DNA of 64,000 nt from Paragorgia papillata (GCA_035771165.1 JAWNZC010000446.1:1736001-1800000); one strand, 5' to 3'; shown: positions 50,301 to 55,375, numbered from the stretch's first letter. Notes: generated by a model not told the origin, from the letters alone. Translations and numbers: made by a program.

Positions 50301-52673
50301 GTATCCCAGACACTCTGCAAGTTTATTATTACATAAATGAAATATAATTTCCTGTATTGAGTCTGACTGATAGGATTAATAGCCACCTGCAATAATATTC
50401 ACAACAATACAACAAGAGTCATTTACATAATCTATTTTTAATATTTTTATATTTGTAAATACATTATCATTAATTCTCTTGTTTCAGTTGAAGCTACTTT
50501 CAATGACACATCTTGATGTTCAGGGCTTCTCATAATCCCATCATAGAATTCTCTTGTCAATATAAACTCTATGTTTTGAGGACTTTTGCCCTTATCAAAT
50601 GCATTGCAATGATGGACTCAGTACAGCAAAATTTGGGTTTGCCATCTTGAGAAGGAAACCACAGCCAACCTTTGTGGTAAAAACCCAGTTAAAAAGTCAG
50701 TTACTATAGTGTTCTTTGGAAGACAAGTAACGCTAATTGTGGTAAAAAACTAAATATTTATAAATATTTACTTAAAATTACAGAAATGCAACTCCACATA
50801 CCGGTACATGTATAGAAGCTTTTAATATATACATGCATGCATACAGTATTAACAAAAATCAACTGAACCCTTAACCTTGTGTGATCACTTTTGAAATCTC
50901 TCTAATCATTGAACAGCAATAACAATAACAGAGCAAATGTTACATCTGTATCCAGATTAACACCTGAGCCACTGGATTACAAAATAAAATACATGTATTA
51001 AAATCTGATACTAAAGCCAAGCCAATAATTACATGTATGTGTACAACCTGTAAATGTAATAAACTAAAGATTACAGTCTACTAAGGTGATAGAGCAAAGA
51101 TCACTTGCAGCAAGTTTTGATGACTAGTGAGATATGCTGAACTATTGAACTAGATAAGCAAGGGTAGCAAACTGACAAATAGAAAAATACACATGCTGCC
51201 TAAGTGGTGATTGAAAGAGTCAAACTGAAAATACTACATTAGAAAACCATGTGAACCACTGAACCATTTGAAGTAGCAAACTTATCTTTGGTTATTTAAA
51301 AATTAGAAACAATACTAATGCCAAGTCTTGCCATTTTAGCCAGCAGATTATAGACAGTATAATATTAACTCAAGCATCTAATTTATGGTCAATGAGTCAT
51401 TGACCAGTTAGTAAAATCAAGGGTCCAAATTAAAATACTAATTCAAAAAGACAACTTATAATTAATATCTCACTGAATTTATGCGTTCACGTTGAAGATT
51501 TTTACTAAGTTAATATATAAATTGCATGTAGAAGGTTTTATGCTAAAACTTTTCCAAATTTGAATTCCCTCCCATTTGGATTTAATAATCGGCAATAAAT
51601 CAAATAAATCAATCAAAACTTAAAGGAAACCCATCACAGTAAACCATTTAATAATACGGCGTTTATACTACAAAATAGTAAGAGAGAAACAAGTACACAT
51701 GCGGACTTGGAGTTGGAAGACATTTGTTTACCAACTATTTTGTTGATAGTCCGTGATTCGTGAAGCAAATACATAGGCAGGTATCTTTCGCAAAAAAAAA
51801 AGCCTTTGTAAAAGGAATAAAGAGTTCAAAACACTTAACTATTATATAAAATAAGATTACGAACCTTAATTCGGTGGTAAATCTTCGCAAACTTCCCGAA
51901 TTTGGCGAAAAACGTCGTTAAACTGCTTTCCACTCCCATGTACGCCATATTGTTTAGGACCCAAGTGGGTCCTAGTAAGATGGCCGTCACGCTCACTTCC
52001 GGCATCACTTGCTGAACAATAGATGCTCTGTCTAGTCCTTTTATAGAGATCAGTGGTCAAGTTAACCCTAATAGGTATTTTATATGGTGCATGAAAAAGA
52101 TGCTGTTATAAGCCTTAGATACTTACATTTTCTTCTGTTTTAAAACTCTCATTGCTCTTTCTTTAACCATGTTCTAAATATATTTAAAGCAAAGTAATAA
52201 AAAATTAATACACTGACAGTCATATAAAGGATTATTACAGGAGACACAGACTGTAAATGTCACAGTGCTCTACTTTTTAGTGAATATAAGATCAGATTGA
52301 TTGATCGAGGAATTGAATTCGTTTGATGCAGAGTTGCAGACATTGTACAGTGTGTACCTTTGAAGCTCCTTCTCTCATTTTCTTCATTTGGTCCTTATAC
52401 TTTTTCAGCTCCATGTCAAGTTTGGAAATCTTCTTTTCGATTGATTCTCCCCGATTGTCCACCTAACAGAAAGAAAATAACTACTATTAAAGGCAAGGTT
52501 TTCTTGGACAGCTTGGGAATGAAATTCTCAGTCTCTGAACACAAAATTATGTGTCTATGCCAATCTATGCCAAAAATATTTAAACGAAGAGACGTCAATA
52601 AAACAACACTTACATTTGCTGTGCACTCAGTAAGGTTTGGCGGTGGCTCTTTAGGTTTTCCTGTCCCCTCCAT
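17320..52673 (-). CDS. CHMP5: CHMP5 (Vps60), ESCRT-III family protein; seven exons, C-terminal exon missing
   Basis: CHMP5 is a cytoplasmic Snf7-family subunit of ESCRT-III that binds LIP5/VTA1 and regulates VPS4 in multivesicular body formation. Coding exons on the minus strand are 52614-52673, 52358-52462, 52127-52173, 31753-31846, 31531-31602, 30753-30861 and probably 17320-17369. Every junction is GT-AG and the phases join exactly, giving 179 codons. Recognisable pieces are [83 protein letters not shown] and [18 protein letters not shown]. Vertebrate CHMP5 is about 219 aa, so 30-40 C-terminal residues are missing from the window or unseen. The N-terminus (MEGTGKPK) differs from the usual MNRLFGK type. 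Introns 3 (20.3 kb) and 6 (13.4 kb) are packed with transposons. Confidence 0.85.
17461..17760 (+). repeat. Purine-rich low-complexity stretch
   Basis: About 300 bases made almost entirely of A and G (AAAAAGGAAAAAAAAAG, GAAAGGAGAAAACCAGAG). It lies in CHMP5 intron 6. The phenylalanine-rich minus-strand ORF at 17544-17810 results from this bias. Confidence 0.6.
17774..18033. mobile_element. 260-bp MITE with GTACCGAAAAAGATGGC ends
   Basis: The left arm (GTACCGAAAAAGATGGCG, GTACATTTAACCA, AATCCTTTGCG) is mirrored by the right arm (CGCAAAGCATTATGGTTAAAT, GCCATCTTTTTCGGTAC). The centre holds CCCCGTTTACACGG and GAATTCG words that are themselves palindromic. No ORF. It lies between CHMP5 exon 7 and the LINE. 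Confidence 0.6.
18224..18772 (+). pseudogene. LINE ORF start: 2A-like peptide, PHD finger, endonuclease N-terminus
   Basis: The ORF begins [26 protein letters not shown] matches the 2A consensus D-(V/I)-E-x-N-P-G-P, which makes ribosomes skip the bond between Gly16 and Pro17. Such leaders are known from APE-type non-LTR elements of sea urchins and other invertebrates. Residues about 26-80 form a PHD-type zinc finger (C-x2-C, CADCDTW, H-x2-C, WTCGLC). The endonuclease begins at about residue 142 (ASLNIN) and reaches QETKID before the frame closes at 18770. In-frame TGA about 20 bases upstream supports the start. The 2A motif is intact although the rest of the element is broken. Confidence 0.85.
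18773..21189 (+). pseudogene. LINE endonuclease C-terminus and reverse transcriptase, frameshifted
   Basis: The endonuclease resumes near 18790 in a shifted frame ([13 protein letters not shown]). Further pieces lie at 19135-19374 (SDHKM), 19401-19598, 19610-19801 (linker), 19823-20212 (fingers, [10 protein letters not shown]) and 20214-20516 ([16 protein letters not shown]). The last, 20428-21189, holds [18 protein letters not shown] and a thumb region ending [18 protein letters not shown]. The motif block with the first catalytic Asp is deleted between GKTIGIV and SIPHELL. This copy cannot encode an active enzyme. Confidence 0.85.
21191..21535. other. No gene recognised
   Basis: Sequence between the LINE and the first CTTGTTACAAC cluster. 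Nothing is recognised beyond an AATAAA near 21335 that could be a remnant of a 3' end. Confidence 0.3.
21536..21905 (-). repeat. CTTGTTACAAC word cluster, copy 1
   Basis: Dense array of near-palindromic words (CTTGTTACAAC, AACAAGTTGTAACAAG, ACTTGTTCCAAC) at irregular spacing. It starts ATACACAGCCAGAAA, the reverse complement of the end of the clusters at 23.8-25.2 kb (GGCTGTGTAT), so it is an inverted copy of the same family. The ORFs on both strands follow from the repeat. Confidence 0.7.
21906..23041. other. No gene recognised
   Basis: AT-rich intronic sequence of CHMP5. No domain, RNA gene or repeat boundary was seen. Confidence 0.35.
23042..25249 (+). repeat. 1.1-kb tandem duplication (two units)
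   Basis: Unit 1 is 23042-24140 and unit 2 is 24175-25249, period 1,133 bases. Both start GTTGAAACAGACCGGGATCC and end GCGTTTCCGGCTGTGTAT, with small indels and few substitutions between them. Each unit has a unique 5' part, a 106-bp hairpin (23675-23780 and 24781-24886: ATTCTATCTGAATTAGATT pairing with its near complement) and a 320-bp cluster of CTTGTTACAAC words. No coding sequence is recognised. The high similarity implies a recent duplication. Confidence 0.85.
25250..26235. other. Intronic stretch; short unassigned ORF
   Basis: A 67-codon plus-strand ORF at 25446-25649 follows a CCGCCATCTTG word (a YY1-like motif) and ends [14 protein letters not shown]. It does not match a family I recognise and no splice partners were found. 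The rest is AT-rich. Confidence 0.3.
26244..28539. mobile_element. TIR transposon B, non-autonomous, perfect 8-bp target duplication
   Basis: The ends are CATTGAACTCTATATAAAG and its exact complement, perfect over about 35 bases and imperfect over about 100. They are flanked by CCCTGGAC on both sides (26236-26243 and 28540-28547). The end sequence is close to those of elements A, C and D. No transposase is recognisable inside. A second inverted-repeat element (27272-27784) and a poly-C/(CA)n microsatellite next to the right end accompany it. It lies in CHMP5 intron 6. Confidence 0.85.
27272..27784. mobile_element. MITE with GGGTGTTTATATGGA ends, nested in element B
   Basis: Left GGGGGTGTTTATATGGAGG and right CGTCCATATAAACACCCTC are inverted copies. 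The interior repeats AGCCAGC, GCTAGCTTG, AGCTGGGCTGGC and CCAGCCTGG words on both strands. A related fragment without clear ends lies near 35570-35660. No ORF and no clear target duplication. Confidence 0.6.
28548..30244. other. Intronic stretch; poly-C and (CA)n microsatellite
   Basis: A C-run followed by (CA)n lies at 28634-28682. The remaining sequence is AT-rich with no recognised gene or element. Confidence 0.4.
30245..30550 (+). pseudogene. 3' end of a LINE ORF2 (5'-truncated copy)
   Basis: The open frame at 30329-30550 reads [40 protein letters not shown] and [11 protein letters not shown]. This is the typical end of CR1/Jockey-type reverse transcriptase ORFs (…Y..R.....P...T..G..s....AK.WN.LP…). 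The catalytic domain is absent. It ends close to CHMP5 exon 6 and may belong to the same family as the LINE at 18150-21190. Confidence 0.7.
30753..31846 (-). CDS. CHMP5: CHMP5 exons 4-6
   Basis: Exon 4 (31753-31846) supplies [20 protein letters not shown] and LKDTKTT. Exon 5 (31531-31602) supplies [19 protein letters not shown] and LDQIE. Exon 6 (30753-30861) supplies [18 protein letters not shown] and [14 protein letters not shown]. Acceptors end TTTAG, AAAAG and TTTTAG; donors are GTAAGT, GTACGT and GTAAAT. Lengths 94, 72 and 109 keep the frame exactly. They encode the central helices of the Snf7 core and the acidic region before the LIP5-binding segment. Confidence 0.9.
31043..31332. mobile_element. 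290-bp MITE in CHMP5 intron 5
   Basis: The ends are TTTACTGTCGTGGCAATAGA and the reverse complement, perfect over about 38 bases (…GAAGCGTTCCTAAAATATT). A second inner pair (AACTTCCTGTTTTGAATTTG region and CAAATTCAAAACATG…CAGGAAGTT) extends the fold. No ORF. It sits between exons 5 and 6 without touching splice sites. Confidence 0.75.
31926..33870. repeat. Dispersed CCAGACTAC / GTAGTCTGG word clusters
   Basis: Irregular clusters of GTAGTTTTGGTAGTC, GGGTAGTCTTGGTAC and their complements (CCAAGACTACCC, CATACCCAGACTGG) lie at about 31926-31995, 32460-32765 and 33735-33870, with another at 35385-35500. Orientation switches at about 32600, so the middle cluster can fold back on itself. No coding function. 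The style resembles the CTGTAACAG and CTTGTTACAAC clusters. Confidence 0.55.
33113..33405. mobile_element. MITE, ATGGTCTGGAAAC family, copy 2
   Basis: The ends are AGTCAATCGAGATATGGTCT on the left and its exact complement on the right, perfect over about 26 bases. The interior matches copy 1 at 2501-2772 (AATAGCAACGTTT, TTCAATCACTCAAC, ATTAATAAACCTAAAACAAA). No ORF. Confidence 0.75.
33955..34475 (-). pseudogene. C-terminal fragment of a second LINE ORF2, with zinc-finger tail
   Basis: On the minus strand the pieces read [20 protein letters not shown], then (after a frame break) [39 protein letters not shown] and AQDRSQWRQ. After an in-frame TGA comes [20 protein letters not shown], a C2H2-like finger. 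This is the conserved tail of a different non-LTR clade from the CR1-like copies; clade assignment (RTE-like) is tentative. No catalytic region is present. Confidence 0.75.
34728..35133. mobile_element. 400-bp MITE with CCTGTGCTAAA ends
   Basis: Left CCTGTGCTAAACGTCACACA and right TTGTACAACATTTAGCACAGG are inverted. AATTTAATTCAGA and its complement recur several times inside, giving extra stem pairs. No ORF, no certain target duplication. Confidence 0.65.
35494..35568. repeat. 75-bp near-perfect palindrome
   Basis: AGTAGACTTAATTAATTGGA pairs with TCCAATTAATTAAGTCTACT. Arms 35494-35530 and 35532-35568 are separated by about one base. Such a fold would extrude as a cruciform or form an RNA hairpin. 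Confidence 0.75.
35923..36104 (+). repeat. 182-bp direct repeat, left copy
   Basis: It begins TAAATGTATTTATGAAATAA and ends GACACTTCACTACCA. The copy at 44339-44514 differs by one 6-base indel and about four substitutions. It could be a solo-LTR-like or dispersed repeat; TG...CA ends and a target duplication were not found. Confidence 0.8.
36105..37235 (+). repeat. A-depleted T/G-rich block, left part
   Basis: The plus strand here is rich in T and G and poor in A. Because every stop codon contains A, overlapping ORFs appear in all three forward frames (36377-37219), none with a recognisable domain. The block continues after the hAT insertion at 42226. Confidence 0.55.
38535..41375 (+). CDS. 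hAT transposase, TTF zinc finger / DUF4371 type (ZMYM1-like), C-terminus frameshifted
   Basis: 946-codon ORF of the domesticable hAT branch annotated as ZMYM1-like or DUF4371 proteins. An N-terminal C-x2-C finger ([17 protein letters not shown], residues 12-28) precedes an acidic region. A TTF-type zinc finger follows at about 285-360 ([30 protein letters not shown]), then the DUF4371/RNase H-like core ([14 protein letters not shown] with a likely catalytic Asp, [15 protein letters not shown]). After FRLLLF at about 41287-41300 the frame slips at a T run. The true C-terminus [34 protein letters not shown] continues in another frame to the TGA at 41482-41484. About seven codons usual before AERSFS also seem missing. 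The ORF as it stands lacks the hATC dimerisation end, so activity is doubtful. Confidence 0.9.
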   Translation: MPVGRRYKVRCGICGSTFNKDYTNKHCLTSHASYNASYNESNQSSLSTHFLSSVQPKEQIEQPSHSVLIPEDNQHDQSLDEEHQSEAPVEFEEAIHSPQSEIVQPNEMLCDEEMLEDASPVRLNMHTTSDSLDSDNEDTDTDDTDTVTSDNDTGGFVTCYGKLRHLTDAIGECQELLSTAGNLDAPNPKHLLGNLVDVVQRVKDQSSSLLEMAVGELTKLDAATDKEESNNPVDYSPIKRDPARRRIIMSDADRNYLIEQGPFQPKLTRYPRNRDIKDKNKQCTFSSEWFKQYPYLEYSPHTNKAYCFVCQLFHQNDSKDAWIKDGQNAWDKMKSVGQKKKGKLAAHFGSESHKAALQQLANFADQRGHVDLFMGKARRKEMIAAAAEIERNRAAIKIQLDVTRTLGRQGLALRGSAEEHEANSNFNQFVQLVSRHVPSFKRWLDDAPKRPHAAKYLSPKSQNEYIKLLGEDVSNKVTREVNESGMWSVIADTTPDVSHRDQLAVVARYVGPDSGVRTERLVDINDINDKTGDGQAQGIIASVDRKSLDKDGIVFQSYDYISSMSDVFRGCQAMMQIHLERDIPYIPCTAHRINTSVEHSCDASVPVCALFDILQELFVFITASTKRYDVYSDKLKQSDEEPFTLKLRNLSGTRWVAREQSIRAVWSSYAVLLEVLEVLTDSKYDTKTQAKAAALQDKMKSFNFVVMLMFMKNVMGKTKCLTTEVQGIDMNIIDTIESFKVTIATLEHIRNDNDGLDNQIHAAKSVAEQHGIVPDAEYNRHHRQRKKPRRIDDHPETAANLGLVNHYRKEFVAVLDAQINALKANLEAVTNILQPVMTLLQPPYNGLVDNTALHKLCGMFPVSMRPDADACSIDTELTTFRCHLETNHEEIRSVNDVLVYLKSRSETLFPLTRRCFRLLLFCRAQFFKAQISENSNAFSNEPGTPH
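41376..41484 (+). pseudogene. Frameshifted hATC end of the hAT transposase
   Basis: The frame that opens at about 41300 ([15 protein letters not shown]) reads through [16 protein letters not shown] and [15 protein letters not shown] to a TGA at 41482-41484. It is the conserved dimerisation tail, disconnected from the main ORF by one frame shift and a small deletion. Confidence 0.8.
41625..42076 (+). pseudogene. LINE 3' fragment nested in the hAT element
   Basis: [20 protein letters not shown] and [20 protein letters not shown] are a typical end of a CR1/L2-type reverse transcriptase ORF. It is followed by AT-rich 3' sequence ending in ATTATTATTA. It lies between the transposase stop and the right end of the hAT element. 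Upstream frames are broken. Confidence 0.65.
42226..44338 (+). repeat. A-depleted T/G-rich block, right part
   Basis: Continuation of 36105-37235 beyond the hAT insertion. A recurrent CTTAGGTTACC word is visible between 43100 and 43750. Near the right end GGAGGGTGTCGTTGGAGAGG (about 44060) pairs with CCTCTCCGACAGAGCTACAC (about 44210) as an inverted repeat. Overlapping ORFs in several frames have no recognisable domain. Confidence 0.55.
44339..44514 (+). repeat. 182-bp direct repeat, right copy
   Basis: 176-base copy of 35923-36104, same orientation, lacking the 6-base GTTGTT insertion. It is followed by an ACCC-rich run (about 44511-44528). Confidence 0.8.
44742..45085 (+). repeat. 87-bp tandem repeat, about four units
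   Basis: Units start TGTGCTACTTTGCTATTATA at 44842, 44929 and 45016, with a degenerate first unit at about 44744 that contains a run of G. Confidence 0.8.
45152..45290 (+). repeat. 29-bp tandem repeat, four to five units
   Basis: TACCCTGGGTGACTGCCTTT recurs at 45156, 45185, 45214 and 45243, exactly 29 bases apart, with a degenerate fifth unit. A period not divisible by three means that any encoded peptide changes frame each unit. Confidence 0.9.
45533..45825 (+). repeat. 95-99-bp tandem repeat, three units
   Basis: Units start GTGGGTC(C/T)GTACTGTGCAA near 45533, 45632 and 45727 and contain TGTTGGGGGTCTGTATT and GCTCCCCTGCTGTTGCAC. Confidence 0.85.
45870..46130 (+). repeat. 151-bp tandem repeat, two units
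   Basis: GGCTACTCCAGGTGATAACTT at 45873 returns as AGCTACTCTGGGTGATAACTT at 46024. Both are followed by TAGGGTGTGTTCTTGGCTAC. Confidence 0.8.
46131..46802. other. Junction between the tandem-repeat block and element A
   Basis: T-rich sequence without a gene. TTTTCATGCACCATATAAAAT at about 46518-46538 occurs inverted just beyond the right end of element A (about 52076-52096), with GGTTAAC words on both sides. The reason for this flanking inverted pair is not clear. Confidence 0.4.
46811..47275 (+). repeat. Left terminal inverted repeat of element A
   Basis: It pairs with 51591-52055. Key blocks are CACTGATCTCTATAAAAGGA, AGGACCCACTTGGGTCCTAA (itself a palindrome), GTTCGTAATCTTATTTTATA and AATGGTTTACTGTGATGGGT. 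Confidence 0.9.
47908..48007 (+). repeat. 33-bp tandem repeat, about three units
   Basis: AACCTAGCGAAGTCGTGGTG starts at 47941 and 47974, after a degenerate first unit at about 47908. The period is divisible by three. In the ORF at 47887-48072 it encodes a repeated [11 protein letters not shown], but that ORF has no other support and the repeat may be leader sequence. Confidence 0.75.
48090..49127 (+). CDS. 2A-like peptide fused to a C76-like cysteine protease (345 aa)
   Basis: Residues 1-100 hold a hydrophobic stretch (about 34-65, [18 protein letters not shown]) and end [18 protein letters not shown] at 102-109 is a full 2A-like motif, predicting ribosome skipping between Gly108 and Pro109 and release of the leader. 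The downstream part resembles herpesvirus-tegument-type (peptidase C76-like) deubiquitinating proteases found in eukaryotic mobile elements. [13 protein letters not shown] has the candidate nucleophile Cys141, and [12 protein letters not shown] has Asp269 and His271 in the D-x-H arrangement of that family. The order Cys then D-x-H and the spacing of about 130 residues fit. AATAAA (49123-49128) overlaps the stop codon. No partner ORF follows. The family assignment is by motif only; an OTU-like fold is the alternative. Confidence 0.7.
   Translation: MGVTIEQYRARIGSHNNVRVKQDSTPLEDINICGTMLMLFQLVIKIMVLLILVRIFYLSVFLYLPTKRLTEQYESLSEVIVSFTQMSCYNVYVPLLLRMANDVEENPGPTVYDVVDPNRTICADFSQGNTRKFKQNAGKQCVAMSLTAIIHNQMTNINAWDSSFLNVILCDGNSLYTCISNSINKTFLLLTDVPEMVSVSDKMYSLQYSDPFAGDLFMATNNLPYYSLENALNSLFLDSQLNYQHCLLTVDCNTVAIFKTSEGNFKVFDSHSRDSYGIPHPFGKCVLISIESINNLVIYFQNTVPRGNVTPFEVKGVAVQLIITTFCTIKSQIKFPNNLYNCTKQ
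49128..51590. other. Non-coding interior of element A
   Basis: No gene recognised. A 19-bp tandem repeat (TTTATGCCCATTCTG words) lies at about 49951-50008. A perfect 16-bp hairpin (GCAGAGTGTCTGGGAT and its complement, 50266-50281 and 50303-50318) lies within. The short ORFs at 49333-49739 overlap on several frames and show no domain. Confidence 0.5.
51591..52055 (-). repeat. Right terminal inverted repeat of element A
   Basis: Reverse complement of the left repeat. The minus-strand ORF at 51866-52060 is simply this repeat read through. Confidence 0.9.
52127..52673 (-). CDS. CHMP5: CHMP5 exons 1-3
   Basis: Exon 1 (52614-52673) starts at ATG and encodes [20 protein letters not shown], ending at GTAAGT. 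Exon 2 (52358-52462) follows an acceptor CTGTTAG and encodes [34 protein letters not shown]. Exon 3 (52127-52173) follows ATTTAG and encodes [16 protein letters not shown] with a split last codon. These are the N-terminal basic helices of the Snf7 fold. An in-frame ATG 27 bases upstream (MCSYFLSFK...) is an alternative start. The conventional N-terminal MNRLFG-type helix is not seen. Confidence 0.9.
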
Positions 52674-52729
52674 TTTAAAGCTTAAAAAATATGAACACAC
52701 GGTTGCTATGCAGAGGAGGCCGGACAGCT

Positions 52730-52749
52730 GTCACGTGATTGTCACGTGA
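52730..52749. promoter_or_regulatory. Twin GTCACGTGA boxes upstream of CHMP5
   Basis: GTCACGTGA occurs at 52730-52738 and 52741-52749, 57-76 bases upstream of the CHMP5 start codon. The motif is close to the CLEAR box (GTCACGTGAC) bound by MiT/TFE factors at lysosomal and endosomal genes, and contains the E-box CACGTG. A CCAAT word lies just beyond on the plus strand. Binding is inferred. Confidence 0.45.
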
Positions 52750-54085
52750 ATTTCTCGACCAATGAATTGGCTTCATTTTCTCATCGTTCTCGAAATGAAA
52801 ATTTTGCATTGGACTTGGAAATGCCGAATATTACGCTATTGTTATTCAATTTTTTCTTTAAAAAAGCAACGATATCGATTGATATATTGTTGGACTATCC
52901 ATATCTGCAGGATTTTGCAAGGTAAATGTATTTTTCTACTTTATTTTGATCGTTTATGTAAGCCATTTGGTCTAAAGCGACGACCCCACTTCCGGTTTGT
53001 CAACAATCTTCAAACCAAAAAATCGCGAATTCCAACGGTTCGAATTCTCTAATTTTTGCGTAATAACTTGGAGAAATGTCTAATCTTTGATTCTATCCGG
53101 ACGACTCCCGATGATCCACTCACTGTTTTCGAGATATTCGCCGTTGAACTGACCATGGTATTTCGGCTTTTGCTAAGATGGCGCCTAATAATTTAAGAGA
53201 GCCTTTCGCCACTAAAACTTGTTTTTTTCTCAAGAATTTTGGAAGTTTCCTAATATTTCGAGCTTTATTATATTAGAGTAAGTGTAGAATGAGTGGTGGA
53301 CAATTATTAAAGAGTAAAATTTTGTATTTGTCTGTTTTTATGGTCCAATACCAGGCCTACATACATTACATTCTGTAAATATTATTACATAATGTACTGA
53401 ACTTTCTTAAAGATCTGCTATATATGTAACAGGCCTGATATGTATAGATATTTTTTATATATTAAATAACATTGTGTTCCATGACAGCAGTATGATTATT
53501 AAAATTGATGTGTGGATTATTTGTAGTTTATTATTGTGAATAATATATTGTAGTTGTAGTATTTTTTTATTTTTTGCTAATTTGTTATAATTTGTTATTG
53601 TTTGTATTGTTTTTCAGTATACAAATATTTATTATCCCTTTTGTCACAGTTGTCCATTTCAACTGAGTCAGTGATTTAGGAAGCAAGCTGATGGGGGTGG
53701 GGGAAATGTACACTTTCAAAAGTACCTTGTATCAGGGCAGAGCTTCAAAACCACCCTTGAGGCACATGTCTTCTGATAAAGGGCTTTTTTGTTGCAAAAG
53801 GGGAACTCTAACCAAGTGGGTGGGGGTGGGGTGGTGTCATGTGCCCCTGTGTCCACCCCTTGGCTTGTAGGCTGTACAGTCAACTCTTAAGGAAGTGAAG
53901 AGATACAGTACATGCAGATGTCATTGTTGGAATAACTTACTTTGATGGTGTTTTGATGGAGTGCCTGAGCACAAGCACCAATCTGAGCAGGATTTTTACA
54001 ATGATAAATTGATTGATTTTACCAAATAACATTAAAAAAATATGTAGTTTGAAGTTTTGCATGTTGTCATGTTGCATAATTACAT
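52750..54085. other. Upstream of CHMP5, no gene recognised
   Basis: An AAGATGGCGCC (YY1-like) motif is at about 53176 in the plus direction and might mark a divergent promoter, but no coding exon was identified. The ORF at 52762-53052 has no recognisable domain. The rest is AT-rich. Confidence 0.3.
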
Positions 54086-54093
54086 AAGGCAAT

Positions 54094-55375
54094 TAAGCTG
54101 ATGCGACATATCGATATTTTCGATAAATATCGATATTTCAAAAATATCGATATTCGATATTCGATTTTTCGCATTTTTCGTGATGAATCATAACTATGAT
54201 TTTAGCAACACCACCCACCTTTGGGATTTACACAAGCGGCGATTGAGCGCTTGAAAACAATAATTGATGACTCGTAAAGATGGAAACCGCGCGCTTTCCA
54301 TTTTCAACAAATTAAGCGATTATAAATGGCACATTGACAATAACACTACCATGATTTACATAAACTTTTGTAAACCAGCGATGACTCAAACGAATTTGAA
54401 TAAGAATTTGAATGGCGCATTGAAATGGATTTAACTAGCACTGACTTGCTCAGGTTTAAAAACAAAGTATCACAGCTCATTCTTAATTCACAGTTCTGTT
54501 GCGAAGGAAAGTTTAGTTAATCATCAACGTTAAGATCAGATGTCAATTCAACGAAGTCCTGTTTGGAATTACTTTAAGAAAGGCGATGACAATGACGACC
54601 CTATATACGTGTCAGCTTTGCAAGAAAAAGGTGAAAACCAAGGCCGGCAACACGACAAATTTAATGTCCCATTTAAAGTCTAATCATCTAATGGTGTACA
54701 CGACGCTGAACAGAACGAAGAAACGAACTTCTTCAACCAGCGGCCCAACGGCGGAATCACTTCCTGCATCTGTTGCCGAGAAATCTCAACGCACTCAACC
54801 TACAATCATCGAAGCAGTAGAGAAGAGAGCGCCACTTCAGCCAGGTCAAAAACGGAACACGCAATTAAGGCGAACATGTTAGTGTTTCTTGCTGAAAATT
54901 TGTATTTTTTGGATTCTTTTTACTCTTTGGATGGTTTTATATAACTGTGCATGCGTGTAGACTGTATATTTTGATTATTTTCTTTTCATACTGTTCATAG
55001 AATGTATAAAATTGTAAATAATTAGTTAATTACTCTATGTGGATTGAAGATACTTACAATTAAGTTGAAGCGTGAACCATTTTTCGTTTGTTTACGTTTA
55101 AAAAGCTACGTTCGAACTTTGAAGCATATATAGCTTTTCACAAACGTAAACAAACGTGCGAAATAGTTCACGCTTTAAGCTTGAAAGCAAATTGTTGTAA
55201 ATAAACATTTTGACTATTTTGCGTTTGTTTTTTCACACGCGGGTACGTATATGCCGCATTACAAACAGCAAATAAATTAAGTTTTCTAGTTTGCATAATA
55301 TCGATATAGTCGATATTATCGATATTTCTTTTTCGATATCGATATTCGATATTTTTTCAATATCGCATCAGCCTA
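54094..55375 (+). mobile_element. hAT/ZBED-type transposon relic, 1.28 kb, perfect 8-bp target duplication
   Basis: The ends are TAAGCTGATGCGACATATCG and the complement of TAGGCTGATGCGATATTG, flanked by AAGGCAAT at 54086-54093 and 55376-55383. Both subterminal regions are full of ATATCGATA words. A BED zinc-finger relic lies inside (54540-54882). A fold-back of about 40-bp arms (GTGAACCATTTTTCGTTTGT, about 55068-55182) is also present. The catalytic transposase domain is missing, so this is an internally deleted derivative. Confidence 0.85.
54540..54882 (+). pseudogene. BED zinc-finger fragment of a hAT transposase, frameshifted
   Basis: The frame from ATG 54540 reads MSIQRSPVWNYFKKGDDND, the start of a BED finger. 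One base shift later TLYTCQLCKKKVKTKAGNTT, NLMSHLKSNHL supplies the C-x2-C ... H-x4-H part. A serine/threonine-rich linker follows and the frame ends at 54882. The frameshift lies between about 54582 and 54600. ZBED1-like transposases have this order. Confidence 0.8.

Larger units (their letters stand above)
46811..52055 (+). mobile_element. Element A: transposon with about 465-bp terminal inverted repeats carrying a 2A-protease ORF
   Basis: The terminal repeats (about 46811-47275 and 51591-52055) begin CACTGATCTCTATAAAAGGA and stay highly similar throughout, with small indels. Each carries a subterminal GGCCATCTTACTAGGACCCA motif. Flanks are GTCAACCC and GTCAAGTT, an imperfect 8-bp duplication (5 of 8). 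Inside there is one substantial ORF (48090-49127), a 33-bp tandem repeat, and about 2.4 kb without a gene. No transposase is recognised, so mobility would have to come from elsewhere. It sits in CHMP5 intron 3, only 71 bases from exon 3. Confidence 0.85.

Noticed and set aside
51866..52060. Minus-strand ORF ending …[20 protein letters not shown]
   Set aside because: It is the right terminal inverted repeat of element A.
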